64,000 nucleotides of DNA, taken from contig WTPW01000328.1 in assembly GCA_009809945.1 (NCBI GenBank), positions 179,405 to 243,404 of the forward strand, written 5' to 3'. Each line of letters begins with the position of its first letter. Within the stretch, counting starts at the first letter, position 1. The notes under the pieces were generated by a model. That model searched no databases and was not told where the DNA came from. It saw only the letters and a program-made list of their open reading frames with translations. Source of the stretch: Gigaspora margarita (taxonomy: Eukaryota; Glomeromycota; Glomeromycetes; Diversisporales; Gigasporaceae). Shown here in pieces: positions 1 through 10,804 of the stretch. The position numbers and the translations under genes were made by a program.

Positions 1-653
1 TATTTTTAATTGCTTCAATATTAACTATATTATATAAATCCGTTAATTTAAGTCTAGAACATCCATAATAATATTGATTCTTTGTAGACTTAAAATCATA
101 CNACNGAATTAATGCGAGATTATCCACATTTCCTTCAGCAGTTTCAACTTTGATTAATAAGTATATCTAAAAAATTAAATATTAAAAATTTAATATTTTA
201 AAAATAAAAAAAAAAAAAAAAAATACAACAAATACTGTACCTGTCCATAACAAATTCCTTCATCTGTCAAATATTCTAATAGTTCTTCAGGATTCATAGC
301 AACTGCAACATTGCTATACTAGGCTTTTCTATAAAAATTATCTGTTGCTCAAATTATAGATCCATTTTCTAAAGCTACTGAGCTATATATATTAATTATA
401 TAATTATCTATATTAATTTGGTTTGTTGAACTAAAATATATAGTTAAATATTTTAATAAATTTTCAAGCCCAGAATATATTTTAGAATTTGGCCTATAAT
501 TTTTTAATCTCTGATTAATAAATTCCTGAGCATTATTTAAATCAAATGTCCAAATTAAATTAGTAAATTTAAAAGGATTTATAGTTTTGGAATTTTTTGG
601 ATTTCTTAATAATAACTTTGATGCAATAGCCTGTCTTTGAACCTATTTAATAT

Positions 654-995
654 TAGAATTTTTTATTTTTTCGCCTATGTAATATATTGCACCCTATAAG
701 ATCTAGTGTAATGTGAAATCAAAACAATAAAATAAATTTATTAGTTTAGGGTTAGGATGAGAGCTAGATTAGGGTTAGGTAGGGCACTTTAGCAAAATAG
801 TTCTAACCCAAAATTTCGAGAGGAATTTTTTTTGTTAGAGCTTGAGAGATGGTTTCATAGGCAAAATTTCGTGCTATAGCCAATTTTTAAAAAAAATCGT
901 AATCACTTTGATTTCATATTACACCTGATCCTGCATTATAATTGGCTGATTAGGGGTAGCGATACATCGCCATAGCAATAAATTATAAAATCCTT
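654..995. mobile_element. MITE with 5-bp target duplication, copy 1 of family M1
   Basis: Direct repeats AATAT at 649-653 and 996-1000 flank this element exactly. Its ends resemble each other (TAGAATTTT... and ...AAAATCCTT), and both sides carry an inner GATC-GGTGTAATGTGAAATC-type block in opposite orientation. The interior has a TTAGGG-like tract and the core GGAATTTTTTTTGTTAG. It is near-identical in layout to the copy at 58091-58425, in opposite orientation. It lies at an exon edge of the Plavaka-like gene. There is no coding capacity. Confidence 0.8.
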
Positions 996-1137
996 AATAT
1001 AAATAAATTTAGTTAACCTTAAAAAATATTATAAACATTATTAATATTAAACAATTATTACTATTTTCATTATTTGATTCTCTATATTTTGTTTATTACT
1101 TAATTAGTAATTCGCGAGAGATGGAAAGAATTACTAT

Positions 1138-1867
1138 TAGGGTTTGCAATGGGCTGGGCCAAACCCGATAATTTGTGGGTTGGGCCAGGCCTGGGCCAGG
1201 CTTGGGCCCAAATTTTAGGCCCATTGTTAATTGGGCCAGGCTTGGATTGGGCCTGTAAAATAATGGGCCGGGCCCGGGTTTTATAAAGAGGCCTGATAAA
1301 ACCTGACAATACCCATTAAAAATATATAGTTTCTACTAGTTACAGGTCTTTTGTATTTAAATTAGATATTAAAATTTTATTTCTTTTTAAACTATAGTAA
1401 TATATAGTTTTTTTAGTTTAGTTAGCCAAATAATTTCTAGTTAATTTGGTAAATTTTGTAATTTTTAGTATAATATAATATAATAGATTCAAGAATTTAT
1501 ATTTTAATAATTAAGTTATTTGAAAAATACAATTATCTTAGTGTTCCAAATCAAAAATTGATTAGTTGTCAAGTTGTTAACTAATCAATAATAATTTTAT
1601 TGGACAACTAATTAATTGTTAATGATTAATTAATTAGTAATACTACTTGCAAATTATGGGCTTGAGTTGGCCAGGCTTGAGTTGGGTGAGCTTGGGTTGG
1701 GCCAGGTTTGGGTCAGGCTTGGTTTGGGTTGGGCTAAGCTTGGGCCGAGTTGGGTTTATATTTCAAACCCGTGATGAATTGGGCCAGGCTTGGGCCGGGT
1801 TAATAATTCTATGGGCCGGGCTTGGGTTTAGATAAACCCGGCCCAACCCAGCCCATTGACAACTCTA
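1138..1867. mobile_element. Non-autonomous hAT element, GGGCC-rich ends
   Basis: A perfect 8-bp target duplication ATTACTAT (1130-1137 and 1868-1875) flanks terminal inverted repeats TAGGGTTTGCAATGGGC and, inverted, TAGAGTTGTCAATGGGC. Eight-base duplications and TAGRG termini are hallmarks of the hAT superfamily. Both subterminal zones (1145-1300 and 1655-1850) are packed with GGGCC, GGCTTGGGCC and GGGTTGGGC motifs, in sharp contrast to the AT-rich middle. Such arrays are where hAT transposases normally bind. No transposase is encoded; the small reading frames over the repeats are artefacts. Confidence 0.9.
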
Positions 1868-2302
1868 ATTACTATAGTAATACTATATATACATGAGGGA
1901 ATATTAAATATAATAAAAACAATTAATCCCTATAATCTAGAGCCAGAATTAGAATTTTTCAATTCCTATCAAGTTAACATCTTTTGTATTGCTAACCAAA
2001 CTGTAGAGGCAAGTTTTTTCTTTCTAATAGTGGTAAAATCATCAAAATTGGTCTAATATATCAAGAGATATTCTTATTTTTGTTTTTATGATCATATAAA
2101 ATTTCTTTGCAGGTCTGCAAAGAAATTTCATATAGCTACAAAAACAAAAATAAGAATACCTCTTGATATATTAGGCCAATTTTGATGATTTTACCACTAT
2201 TAGAAAGAGAAAACTTGTCTCTATAGTTTGGTTAGCAATACAAAAGATGTTGGCTTGACAGGAATTGTGTAATTTTAATTCTGGCTCCAGATTATATATA
2301 TT

Positions 2303-2468
2303 AAGGGCGCTGACATTTATTACCTAATATCCATTTACTATAGGGGCTTACCCCCCATCCCCAGATAAGATTTTATTTTAGCCAATCAAATTTAACTAAC
2401 TAACTAAGGTAAGATTTTGCTTGACCCCCCACCCCCTAAAATATTATCTAATAAATGTCAGCGCCCTA
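2303..2468. mobile_element. MITE with 3-bp target duplication (PIF/Harbinger-like)
   Basis: The ends are perfect inverted repeats around GGGCGCTGACATTTATTA, flanked by ATT at 2300-2302 and 2469-2471. Removing it restores the right arm of the surrounding foldback, which proves insertion. A three-base duplication fits PIF/Harbinger-type MITEs but the superfamily is inference. The interior has two C-rich tracts near 2348 and 2424. Confidence 0.8.
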
Positions 2469-4626
2469 ATTGTTTTTATTATTTAATATCCCCATTTCTA
2501 TATATAGAAATTTGTATATCTCTCGTAAATCACGAATTAAATAGTATAGTATTTTAACAAAATCTTTATGAAGACTTTCATAAGTTTCAGTAGAAAATCC
2601 ATTCAAACAACCATATTTTTTAATTAAATCAGTAGTATGATAGACCCATGAATTTAATTTTGAAAACTTTAATTTAGAAGCAGAACTTGTTTTAAAAAGT
2701 TTAATAAATTGTTGAGCCCAATTTATTATTAGATTCTAAATAAAATAGAACTATATTAATATTTGATGATAAAATTATTTAATTTAAATTTTTCAAATAA
2801 TTCCAAAATATTAGCATAGTTGCGAAATTATTTACAAACCTCAAAATCTTTTAAGTTATTATTAATGAATTCTTCATATCAACTTAAAAGATACATATTA
2901 TTCCAATCTTTATAAAGCTTCAATAACTTATTTTGAATAGATTTATCTATATCCAGGTTGTTTAGAACAAATATCATAACCTTCATAAGTTACAATACTC
3001 ATTTGCAGTAATTCTAGCAAGTGATTGAATACCATTTTTAAAAATTTTAAGTTCTAAAAATTTTGGAATATTAGCTAATCTATTATCAATAGTATCCAGA
3101 ATTGAAGCTCTATATTTTTCTTTTAATAGACTGCATGTAAAATTAGTTTGATGTTTAAATAATCCCAAATCTAAATAATGCATTCTATCAATAACTGTTG
3201 CTTCATAAATATTTATATCACTAAAATTAATAAAAGTATAAATGTTAATAATGAATTATATATTGTGCAGTCATAATATTTAAAAGTTCGAAATAGTTTA
3301 ATAATATTCATATAGTTGNGAAANGAATAGNATTAATTAATCTTNGTAAAAGTAAAATTTGCATTTGAATTCTAAATATATTTAAAATATTTTGACCCAT
3401 TTTAAAATAATTTGCAATAATTCGAAATAATTTAAATTTAAAATAAGTATCTAAAGTAAAGTTTGTTTTGTACTCTTTAAATATTTTTAGAATTCTGAAT
3501 ATTTTTAAATTATTTTGAAATTATTAGAATAAAATAAAATAAATAAAACAATAAACTTACTTAAAGTTCCAAAAGTAATTTGGTATGGATTCTATACATA
3601 CTAACTTATCTTCACTTTTATCGAGACAGTTTAGCATATTTTCATGATTTCTAAGCACCAAATCATGTTTGAAATGGGTTGTATTTGCCAAATCATCTCT
3701 ATTTACTAAACAAAAATGACAAGGGTGATTTGAATTTGTTGATTTATAAGTCAGACAAAATGTTGCAGCTTCTGGCCAATCTGTGATTATAATTGAAACT
3801 TTTGGAAAGGTCCAAACAAATTTGTACCAGAATGCAAAAACTTTTGAATTGGATTTAAAATAACTTCTAAATATTTATGAAAAGTTTGTCTGACTATTGG
3901 TTTATTTTTAGTAGATGTTTTAATTATTGGCAAATAACCCAATAACTGCTTTGCATCCTGCTTATTTCTTTGCCATGTAGGTATATTTCCTAGTGACATA
4001 TATATTGGGTGAAGCTNACTTTTACCCAATGTGNCACAATTTGTTGNGTNTGANTATAAAATAATTGATAAAAGTTTTGATCCTATAGGCAAAGAATTTT
4101 GAGCAGTTTTCTACCACATTCCATTATTTTGCTCTTTATAAATAATCTCTTTACCATCCTTTAAAAAAAATAAAAATAGATTAATAAAAACAAAATAAAT
4201 ATTGTATTTACAAATAATATTAAAAATTATATATACCTCTGTAGTCTTATATAATTCTTTATATTCAAATTCTAAATTTTGTGCTATATCAGGAATTTTT
4301 AATATATTTTCAATACAGCTAATTAATGGCATATAGTATAAGAAATACTCAGTATCATCAAAATCTAATACTTTGGTTTTCTTATATGACAAGTTAGATT
4401 TAATATTATTCATAAACTCTTTTCCTTGTCTAATATTTTTTTGGTAATGGTGATATTGAATGTTTTGAATGCTTATTAAAAATGAAATAATAGCATTTCC
4501 AGCCGCATTACTTAATTTATATTTAGTAACCAAAACCATTAAATCAGCGTAAGCTTCATTAGGAAATTCTTCATATTTCTGATCAATTTCTACATCTGAA
4601 AAAGAGCTTCGAATATGTTCGAAGTA

Positions 4627-4762
4627 CTGTAAACTGCCATATAAACAGCCTGGGTCTGGTACATTCTACCAAAAAAATTAATTAGTAAAAACAAGAAATT
4701 AATTATTAAAAATGAGGGGGAAGGTCTGATATGTGGGGGGCTGTTTATACGGTAGTTTATGG
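4627..4762. mobile_element. TA-flanked MITE (family M2) inside the Plavaka-like gene
   Basis: TA dinucleotides at 4625-4626 and 4763-4764 bound inverted termini CTGTAAACTGCCATATAAAC and, inverted, CCATAAACTACCGTATAAAC. The same termini occur at 62624-62888. The insertion sits in the first part of the transposase gene. The apparent last residues of the first reading frame (KLPYKQPPTYQ) and the first residues of the next exon (PDPGCLYGSLQYF) are translated from the MITE ends. TA duplication is typical of Tc1/mariner-mobilised elements. Confidence 0.8.
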
Positions 4763-5563
4763 TAAGTAGAATTATTTAAAATTTTATTAGAAAATTCCTG
4801 ATTTTCATCAATAGTAGTTTCAAGATCATTAAGTAAATTAGAAGTTGGGTCAACTTCAAACATGTTCAAATTAATATTAGAATTATCTGATTCAAATGAC
4901 ATATTATCTAAACCACTAGCAAGTTCATCTGTATTAGATATATGCAAAGAACTAGCAAAAGTGCTATCAAGATTACTATTAGAATTGAATTGAATATCTT
5001 TAACTACTTTCGAAGATTTGCGAAACTTGATATCTTTAAATGATATCTTTTTGGCAGAAAATTTACTATCTGATTTATATTCATTAATATTAAAATTTTC
5101 ATTTTGATATTGTTTAATTGGTTTCGAATAATTGTGAACTTGAGCAGGATTATTCACAAAGAGCTGCTCATCTTCACTGGCAGTAAGAACACAAACATTC
5201 ATATGTTTAGATAATCTATTGTGATTTGCAAAAGTATGTGAGCAGAAATTGCATTTGAAGTCAGACATTTTTAAGAAGATAAATTTTATAACTTTAAAAG
5301 TTTTGAAATGTTTTAAGTATATAAAGTTAATTGAATCGGAAAATTTAATACAAAGAGCAAAGAAGATATTTCATCTTATTTATATCTAAAGATTAAATTT
5401 AATCTATCTAGTTCTTTTAATGAATATAATTCATAAACTTTAAATTAATGCAATGTATTTCGAATTAAATAGATTTATTCCAAAAAAGAATAAAGCTATA
5501 TAAATATTTAACTCCATTCAAAAATCTGTGAATTATTTCAAATTAATGCAAACTAGTAGTTAT

Positions 5564-5845
5564 TAGCAAAGGTCTTTTTCAATTTTTAATAGCTGCTCTA
5601 CCTTGCTTTAGTTCATTGTGAGCGCATTAAGAGTAGCCCAGATTTGTATAAGGAAAGCATCTTCTGCGTTGCAAGTACAATGTAAATTTTTAATTATGTT
5701 ATATAATTAGAAATTTTACTTTGTATTCGCAATGCAGGAAGATGCTCTCATTATGCAAACTCGAGTTACACTTGACAATTCCAATGCAATTTTGATGCAC
5801 TAAACAAGGTATAGAGCTGTTAAAAATTGAAAAAGACCTTTGCTA
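5564..5845. mobile_element. MITE, family M3 copy 1 (7-bp duplication)
   Basis: Inverted termini TAGCAAAGGTCTTTTTCAAT and its complement enclose 282 bases, flanked by TAGTTAT at 5557-5563 and 5846-5852. A second copy with matching ends is at 22181-22402. The middle holds a second inverted pair around GCATCTTC / GAAGATGC, so the whole folds into one long hairpin. A seven-base duplication is unusual; hAT-related or another origin remains open. Confidence 0.75.
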
Positions 5846-5852
5846 TAGTTAT

Positions 5853-6622
5853 TTTTATAATATATATTAAATTGTTACGTTAATATTTTTCTGTTTTAAA
5901 TATAGTGCGATAAATGTATTAAAATTATTTGAACATAGATGCAAACATATGTGCAACTATTTAAAATGTTATATTTATTTTAGAAAGTAAAATAATGTTA
6001 AAAAATAATTCTCATTTAGAATATATTCAATAATACGCAAAAAAAAGTATATAATAAAACTCATTAAGTAATTTAGGCTAATAATCTTCAAAATTCTTAA
6101 TTTTAGCCGTAAATTAAAATTTTTTAATTTTTTAGCCACCAAAAAGGAAATTTTTTAAAAAATAGTCTGCTCAATGGTAAAATTGGCACAGGAACATTTT
6201 TCATTTAGTTAGCTACTGCAGCTTTATTAATTGAATTTTGTGCAATTTTGGCTTAATTCTGTGATACCTAGGATTAATAAAATATTACTATAAATAGGAT
6301 AGAATTAGAAAATATTACTATAAATAGTATATAATTAGATAGACAATCAACATTGTTTTTATTGTTTTAGATTTAAACATTTTGCAATCTTGCGCACAGT
6401 TTAACCATTAAGCAACTTTAAGCAACTTTTTTTGAAATATTCCAACTATTTTTAATCATTTATTATTAAAATCTTCTTTATTTCTAAAGCTTTTTATTTC
6501 TTTTAGTTTTTTTAAAATTTTTAAGTCTTTCATTTATTATTTAATACTAATTATACTACTAACTTTATTTAAGTTTTTTTATCATTTTTTATCTTAAAGT
6601 ATTTTAGAAATGTTTTAAAGAA
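5853..6622. other. Non-coding AT-rich stretch
   Basis: No reading frame, repeat pair or RNA signature stands out. A short direct duplication of AGAAAATATTACTATAAATAG-like sequence is visible near 6298-6335. Confidence 0.5.
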
Positions 6623-8854
6623 TGAAAGTTGCTGCAAAGTAAAGTTCAAAGAAGGACTCAAGCAAGAAGTCTAATAGGGGAAAGGCATCTCTAGAAGAAG
6701 CAAGAGGTTCTGAACTAACTCAAAGCTTTTTAGAAAGATTTGATAATCTCAGAATTGGTGGTCCTAATACTTATGAAAATTCGAATACTTTTGAATATAT
6801 TTAAACATTTTTAAACATATTTTTTAATTTTTAATATTTTATTAATTATAATATATTTAAATAAAATTACAAGTGAGAACCTTAGCTAAGATTATCGAAA
6901 ACCAAGGAGAAATTCTTCACCAACTTCAAGAACTTAACTCTAAAGTCAGGAGACTAGAAAATTGGTTTAAAGAAATGGAGAAGAAAATGAATAATAATTT
7001 CGATTTTACTAATGAAAATACATTCAAAGAAGTAATTATTTAAGTTCAAAATTTTTTTTTACTAATATTATAAATCATTTAAAGTTATTTAATATTTATA
7101 AATATTATTTAATAAATTTTATTAAAGGACACTATTAAAGGGGCGGCCAGAATATTAATTGAAAAATCTATTTATCCTACAGAAGACCAGATAAAATCAG
7201 AAGTAGAAAATTATGTACGAGTGAATTATAAAGATAATTTACGAAAGTTTACATTGACTCAGTGGAATTCATATTATATTAAGAATTTTCACAGACCAGT
7301 AAAACCTTTTTATTTAATTTATATGTTTTTTTTTATTTTCGAATATATTCAAAATATTTAAAAATATTTCGAAATTATTCGCCTTTTTTTAATTATTGCA
7401 TTTTACTAATAATATATTTTAGCTTTTGGAAAAGATTAGAGCTTTGCGAGGTACTTTGACAACCAAGATTAAATTATCTACATTTTTCGTATTTGGAAAC
7501 CTTTTAGAACTAATTAATAATCGTGCTTCACCGCAATGGTTCTAAAATAGAAATGATCAGAAAAAACCAAAGCATGCTACTGGCAGCTATTCGATGAGGT
7601 AGAAGACTCGAGAGTAACCTATATAGTTAAAATTTTAACCAAAATTTGGCCTTCCAGAGATGGCTCTAAAGAAAATGTAGCATATACTATAGCCATAGCT
7701 CAAGTGATGCTTAATCTGAAATACAAAAAAATAATGATGTCCGATACTGCCATTAAACATAAGATTGCAAAAAATTTAGTAAGTATTTATTAATATTTTT
7801 ATTAGTATTTTTTTAAATTAATTTAAATAATTCAAATTGTTTTGAAACAAATAGGACATCTTAAAATATAAAACAGGATTTTCATTATCAAGCTCCGAAG
7901 ATGAAACAGAAAAAGAAAAATCTAATGAAGAATCTGATAATGTCGAAAAAGTATAAATAATTTTTAATTAATTTAATTAACTTTGAAATCTTATTTTCTG
8001 ATATAAATTATTCTAATTATTTAGGAACCAGTTAGGAAACGTAAAAATAAATCAAAAAAAATCAGCAAGGTTTTATATTTAATATAGTTGTAATTATGTC
8101 AAAATTATTTAATATTTATAAATATTTTTTAGACATATAAAAGGCCAAGAGTGGGTAAGAAAAAAAGATTTATAAGATATTTTGATTTATTTCAAACACA
8201 TTCAAATTTTTGTGAAACTATTAAATTAAAAATTTAGAAATCTCTGATGAAGAGTGGAACGATTACGAAGAATCACTAAAAGATCTGAAAGAAGCTGAAC
8301 AAAAGCCAGAAGATAATGATTCTAATAATGTCGAAAAAGTATAAATAGTTATTAATTAATTTAATTAACTTTGAAATATTATTTTCTAATTATATAAATT
8401 ATTCTAATTTTTTAGGAGTCAGTTAGAAAAAATAAAAATATTTCAAAAAATTTAGCAAGGTTTGAATATTTAATATAGTTGCAATTATGTCAAAATTATT
8501 TAATATTTATAAATATTTTTTAGATATATAAAAGGCCAAGATGGGTAAGAAGAAAGATTTATAAGTTATTTAGAATTATTTCAAACACATTCAAATATTT
8601 TCAAAACTATTAAATTGATTTGAAAATTTGGAAACCTCAGAAATAGAGTGGAATGATCCAGATGATTTGTCAGATGATTTGAAAGAAGCTGAAAATAAGC
8701 CAGAAAATAATAATTCTAGAGCTTCCAGTTCCTCATCCTTGGATGATGATAATAATTTGAAAAAAGAAATGGATGATGATTCAAAAAAAGAACAAATGAA
8801 AGTGATGAGTAAAAGTTTTTTGTTTTTAGTTTTGTTTTTTTTTTTATACAAATA
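6623..8854 (+). pseudogene. Spliced gene of unknown function, decayed
   Basis: I do not recognise the product. The ATG at 6623 is followed six codons later by TAA (MKVAAK-stop), then a basic Ser/Lys-rich segment and GSELTQSFLERFDNL. Later exons read VRTLAKIIENQGEILHQLQE (about 6873-7030, coiled-coil-like), DTIKGAARILIEKS (from about 7128), LLEKIRALRGT (from 7433), then a stop and a frame change near 7540, and CYWQLFDEVEDSRVTYIVKI to about 7785. The 3' half consists of short acidic and basic exons (SSSEDETEKEK; VRKRKNKSKK) that are tandemly duplicated. The tail EWNDPDDLSDDLKEAE to about 8815 is acidic. Introns are short and AT-rich with GT-AG ends. Charge pattern and lysine-rich blocks would suit a nuclear protein, but that is inference. 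Confidence 0.55.
7928..8656 (+). repeat. Tandem duplication of an exon-intron module (about 390 bases)
   Basis: The block 7928-8270 recurs at 8322-8656 in direct orientation. Both contain the exon end DNVEKV, an intron, the exon PVRKRKN / SVRKNKN, an intron, and the exon YKRPR followed by FQTHSNF-like sequence and an E-WND motif. Introns are as conserved as exons, so the duplication is recent relative to decay of the gene. Confidence 0.8.
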
Positions 8855-9004
8855 ATGCTGTGTTTTATTTTTTATATATTTTTTTTAGCTTTTTTTATAT
8901 ACAACATTTAAAGTAAAAGTTTTTTATTTTTTTTTTATACAAATAATGCTGTATTTTATTTTTTATATATATTTTTTTAGCTTTTTTTATATACAACATT
9001 TAAA
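8813..9004. repeat. Direct duplication, two units of about 92-99 bases
   Basis: AGTTTTTT...ATACAAATAATGCTGT...TATATACAACATTTAAA occurs twice, at 8813-8911 and 8912-9004. It lies at the 3' end of the preceding gene and may hold its 3' UTR. Confidence 0.75.
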
Positions 9005-9199
9005 ATTTTATAATAAAGTTATTAAAAAATATATTATTGTTTATTTAAATTATATTGTTATTTGTTATTTGGTATATAAATTTAGTAAATTTTGCAAATG
9101 CGAAATATATCGAAATAAATTAAATAAATATTGCTTTAAATTATCACTATTTCTTAATATTTAATTTATTATGTATTTGCTATAATTTGTTTAGACTAA

Positions 9200-10770
9200 T
9201 TTTTGAAATAGTTCAATGATGTACTACAAGATCAGATGATTAGATCTTTTGTTTATAATTAGATCTATTTTGGTTTTTTCGCTTTTTTGTTTTTATTTCA
9301 TTTTTTATTTACTTTCGTTTTTGTTTTTCATTTCATTTTTTTTGTTTTCTTTAGTTTATTTTCATTTTTTTTATTTATTTTTTAAATTTTTTTCATTTTA
9401 TTTTAGTTCAGCACTTTACAAGAACACCTTTTCAAGAAAAGAAACAATATTTTGAAACCATGCGCAAGCAAACCCAAACTTCTGAAACTTTGCAAGGACA
9501 TACAGCTGATGTCTCTGGCAATTTCTAAATTTCCAAGAATGCTTCTTTAAAGAAATAAAAGTTTAGTTAGGACTTTATTTATTTTTTCAATTGATATAAT
9601 TTGTTTTTGTATTTTGTTTTTGGTTTTTTTTTAAATTTGTTTTATTAATTTATATTGCAACTGATATTGTAAATGGCTGATGCTGAAATTTCAACCTATT
9701 TTAATAAAATTTTTTAAAAATTTTTTGGGGTAATTTTGTTAGTTTTTTTTTAGAGTTGGGTTAGGATTTAGGGTTAGAATTGATTATTAAAGAGTATATA
9801 TAGATTTTGCAAGGCATATATTTTCAAATCGTGACCCCAAATTTTAGCATCAGCTGCGACAATTTATTTTATTATAACACTTTGCGAGAAAGAACCCTAC
9901 TTTCTGGTACTTGGCAAGAAACCAACCCAGACTATTTCAGTGCTTTATGACTTTTTTGTCATTTTGCAAGAATATTAACCCAGCTTTCACAATTTCTGAA
10001 TTTGCAAGAACGCAAACTCTAGAGAAATGATTTGGGCTTCGTTTATTTTTTTTATTAGTTTGCTTACACTTTTTGTTTTTTTGTTTGTTTTTTTTTTACT
10101 TATTTTTTAATTTTTATTTTATTTTATTTTATTTATTTCTGACTTATTCGAAACTTTGTGCTTTTCTGGCATTTTACAAGAACACTAGCTTTAACTTCTC
10201 TGGCACCTTACAAGAATATACTAGATTCTTCTAACAATTTGCAAGAACACCAACACTTCTGAGAAATGTTTTTTTTATTTTTTTTAACTTCTTTGAAGTA
10301 TTTGAAAAAGAGAGCAAAATGAAGATTATAGAGAAATAGTCAAAGCTTTGTGTTTTTTGTTTTTGTTTTTTGGTTTATTTTTAAAATTTTTTTATTAATT
10401 TATTTTATTTTGGCACTTTGCAAGAAAAACAAACCTTGTGCATGCCTACTATGACTTCTGACACTTTTAAGAATGATAGAAAACAAAGAAGCAATGATAA
10501 TAGCTAACTGTGGAGTGAGCTAAAATAAGTGTGTAGGGCTAGATTTTTGTATATAGTAATAGAATTAGATACAACAAGGTGCAAAAATAGTTTAAAATAT
10601 TTGTAATAATGTAAAAATAATACTATATAATAATGTAATATTAATTAAAAATGTATATTTAATAAATGCAAATTATAATGTATAATATATTAATAATAAA
10701 TATAAAATTTTATAATAAATTGCAAAACTGTATGAAATCTGTAAAAAAGCATGATTATGTGAATATGTAT
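9200..10770 (+). repeat. Dispersed repeat R, copy 1 (CACTTTGCAAGAA motifs)
   Basis: A long T-rich repeat studded with variants of CACTTTGCAAGAA (near 9415, 9490, 9905, 9970, 10195, 10235, 10415). The same order of motifs, T-rich spacers and the phrase TTTAAAGAAATAAA recurs at 17340-18260. The tail, with ATAGCTAACTG, GTGCAAAA and GCATGATTATGTGAATAT, recurs at 20170-20520. No protein is encoded; the T-rich reading frames over it are artefacts. Confidence 0.65.
9675..9856. mobile_element. Possible small MITE inside repeat R copy 1
   Basis: GGCTGATGCTGAAATTT (9675-9691) is inverted as AAATTTTAGCATCAGCTG (9839-9856). The interior carries a GGGTTAGGATTTAGGGTTAG tract like that of family M1. The corresponding place in repeat copy 2 lacks it. 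No clear target duplication was seen. Confidence 0.5.
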
Positions 10771-10804
10771 ATTGTTTATTTATTTTTTAAAAAAAATTTT
10801 AATA

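Larger units (their letters stand above)
1100..2545. mobile_element. Long foldback (inverted-repeat) element with insertions in both arms
   Basis: The sequence folds on itself around 2110, where TTTCTTTGCAG meets CTGCAAAGAAA. The left arm (1876-2107) matches the reverse complement of 2113-2302 and 2472-2545 almost base for base. Beyond the left-arm hAT insertion the match resumes: CGCGAGAGAT near 1113 against ATCTCTCGTAAAT near 2518. Without insertions each arm is about 270 bases. The right arm merges into Plavaka-like sequence, so the outer edge is uncertain. An element of this form could be a foldback transposon or an inverted duplication. Confidence 0.75.
1..5268 (-). pseudogene. Plavaka-like (CACTA-related) transposase, interrupted and decayed
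   Basis: Reading leftwards, the first exon begins at the ATG at 5268 with a zinc-finger-like start: C6-x2-C9 and H22-x3-C26. An acidic Asn/Ser-rich stretch follows, then exons around 4550-4110 and 4092-3540, a third part at 3240-2545, and a tail at 640-1 that leaves the window. Motifs I associate with fungal Plavaka transposases are visible: SLGNIPTWQRNKQDAKQLLGY near 4000, MHYLDLGLF near 3183, TETYESLHKDFV near 2590, and MNPEELLEYLTDEGICYGQ near 297-241 before a GT-AG intron. Stops replace expected Arg and Trp codons near 350 and 325, consistent with C-to-T change. Such enzymes move DNA transposons by cut and paste in the nucleus. Insertions at 654-995, 1100-2545 and 4627-4762 break it. Single N bases cluster in it. 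The family call is firm; the exact exon ends are not. Confidence 0.8.

Noticed and set aside
760..800. TTAGGG-like tract as a telomere or interstitial telomere
   Set aside because: It is short, irregular and recurs inside every M1 MITE, so it belongs to the element.
1647..1835. 62-codon Gly/Trp-rich frame
   Set aside because: Translation of the GGGTTGGGC repeats at the end of the hAT element.
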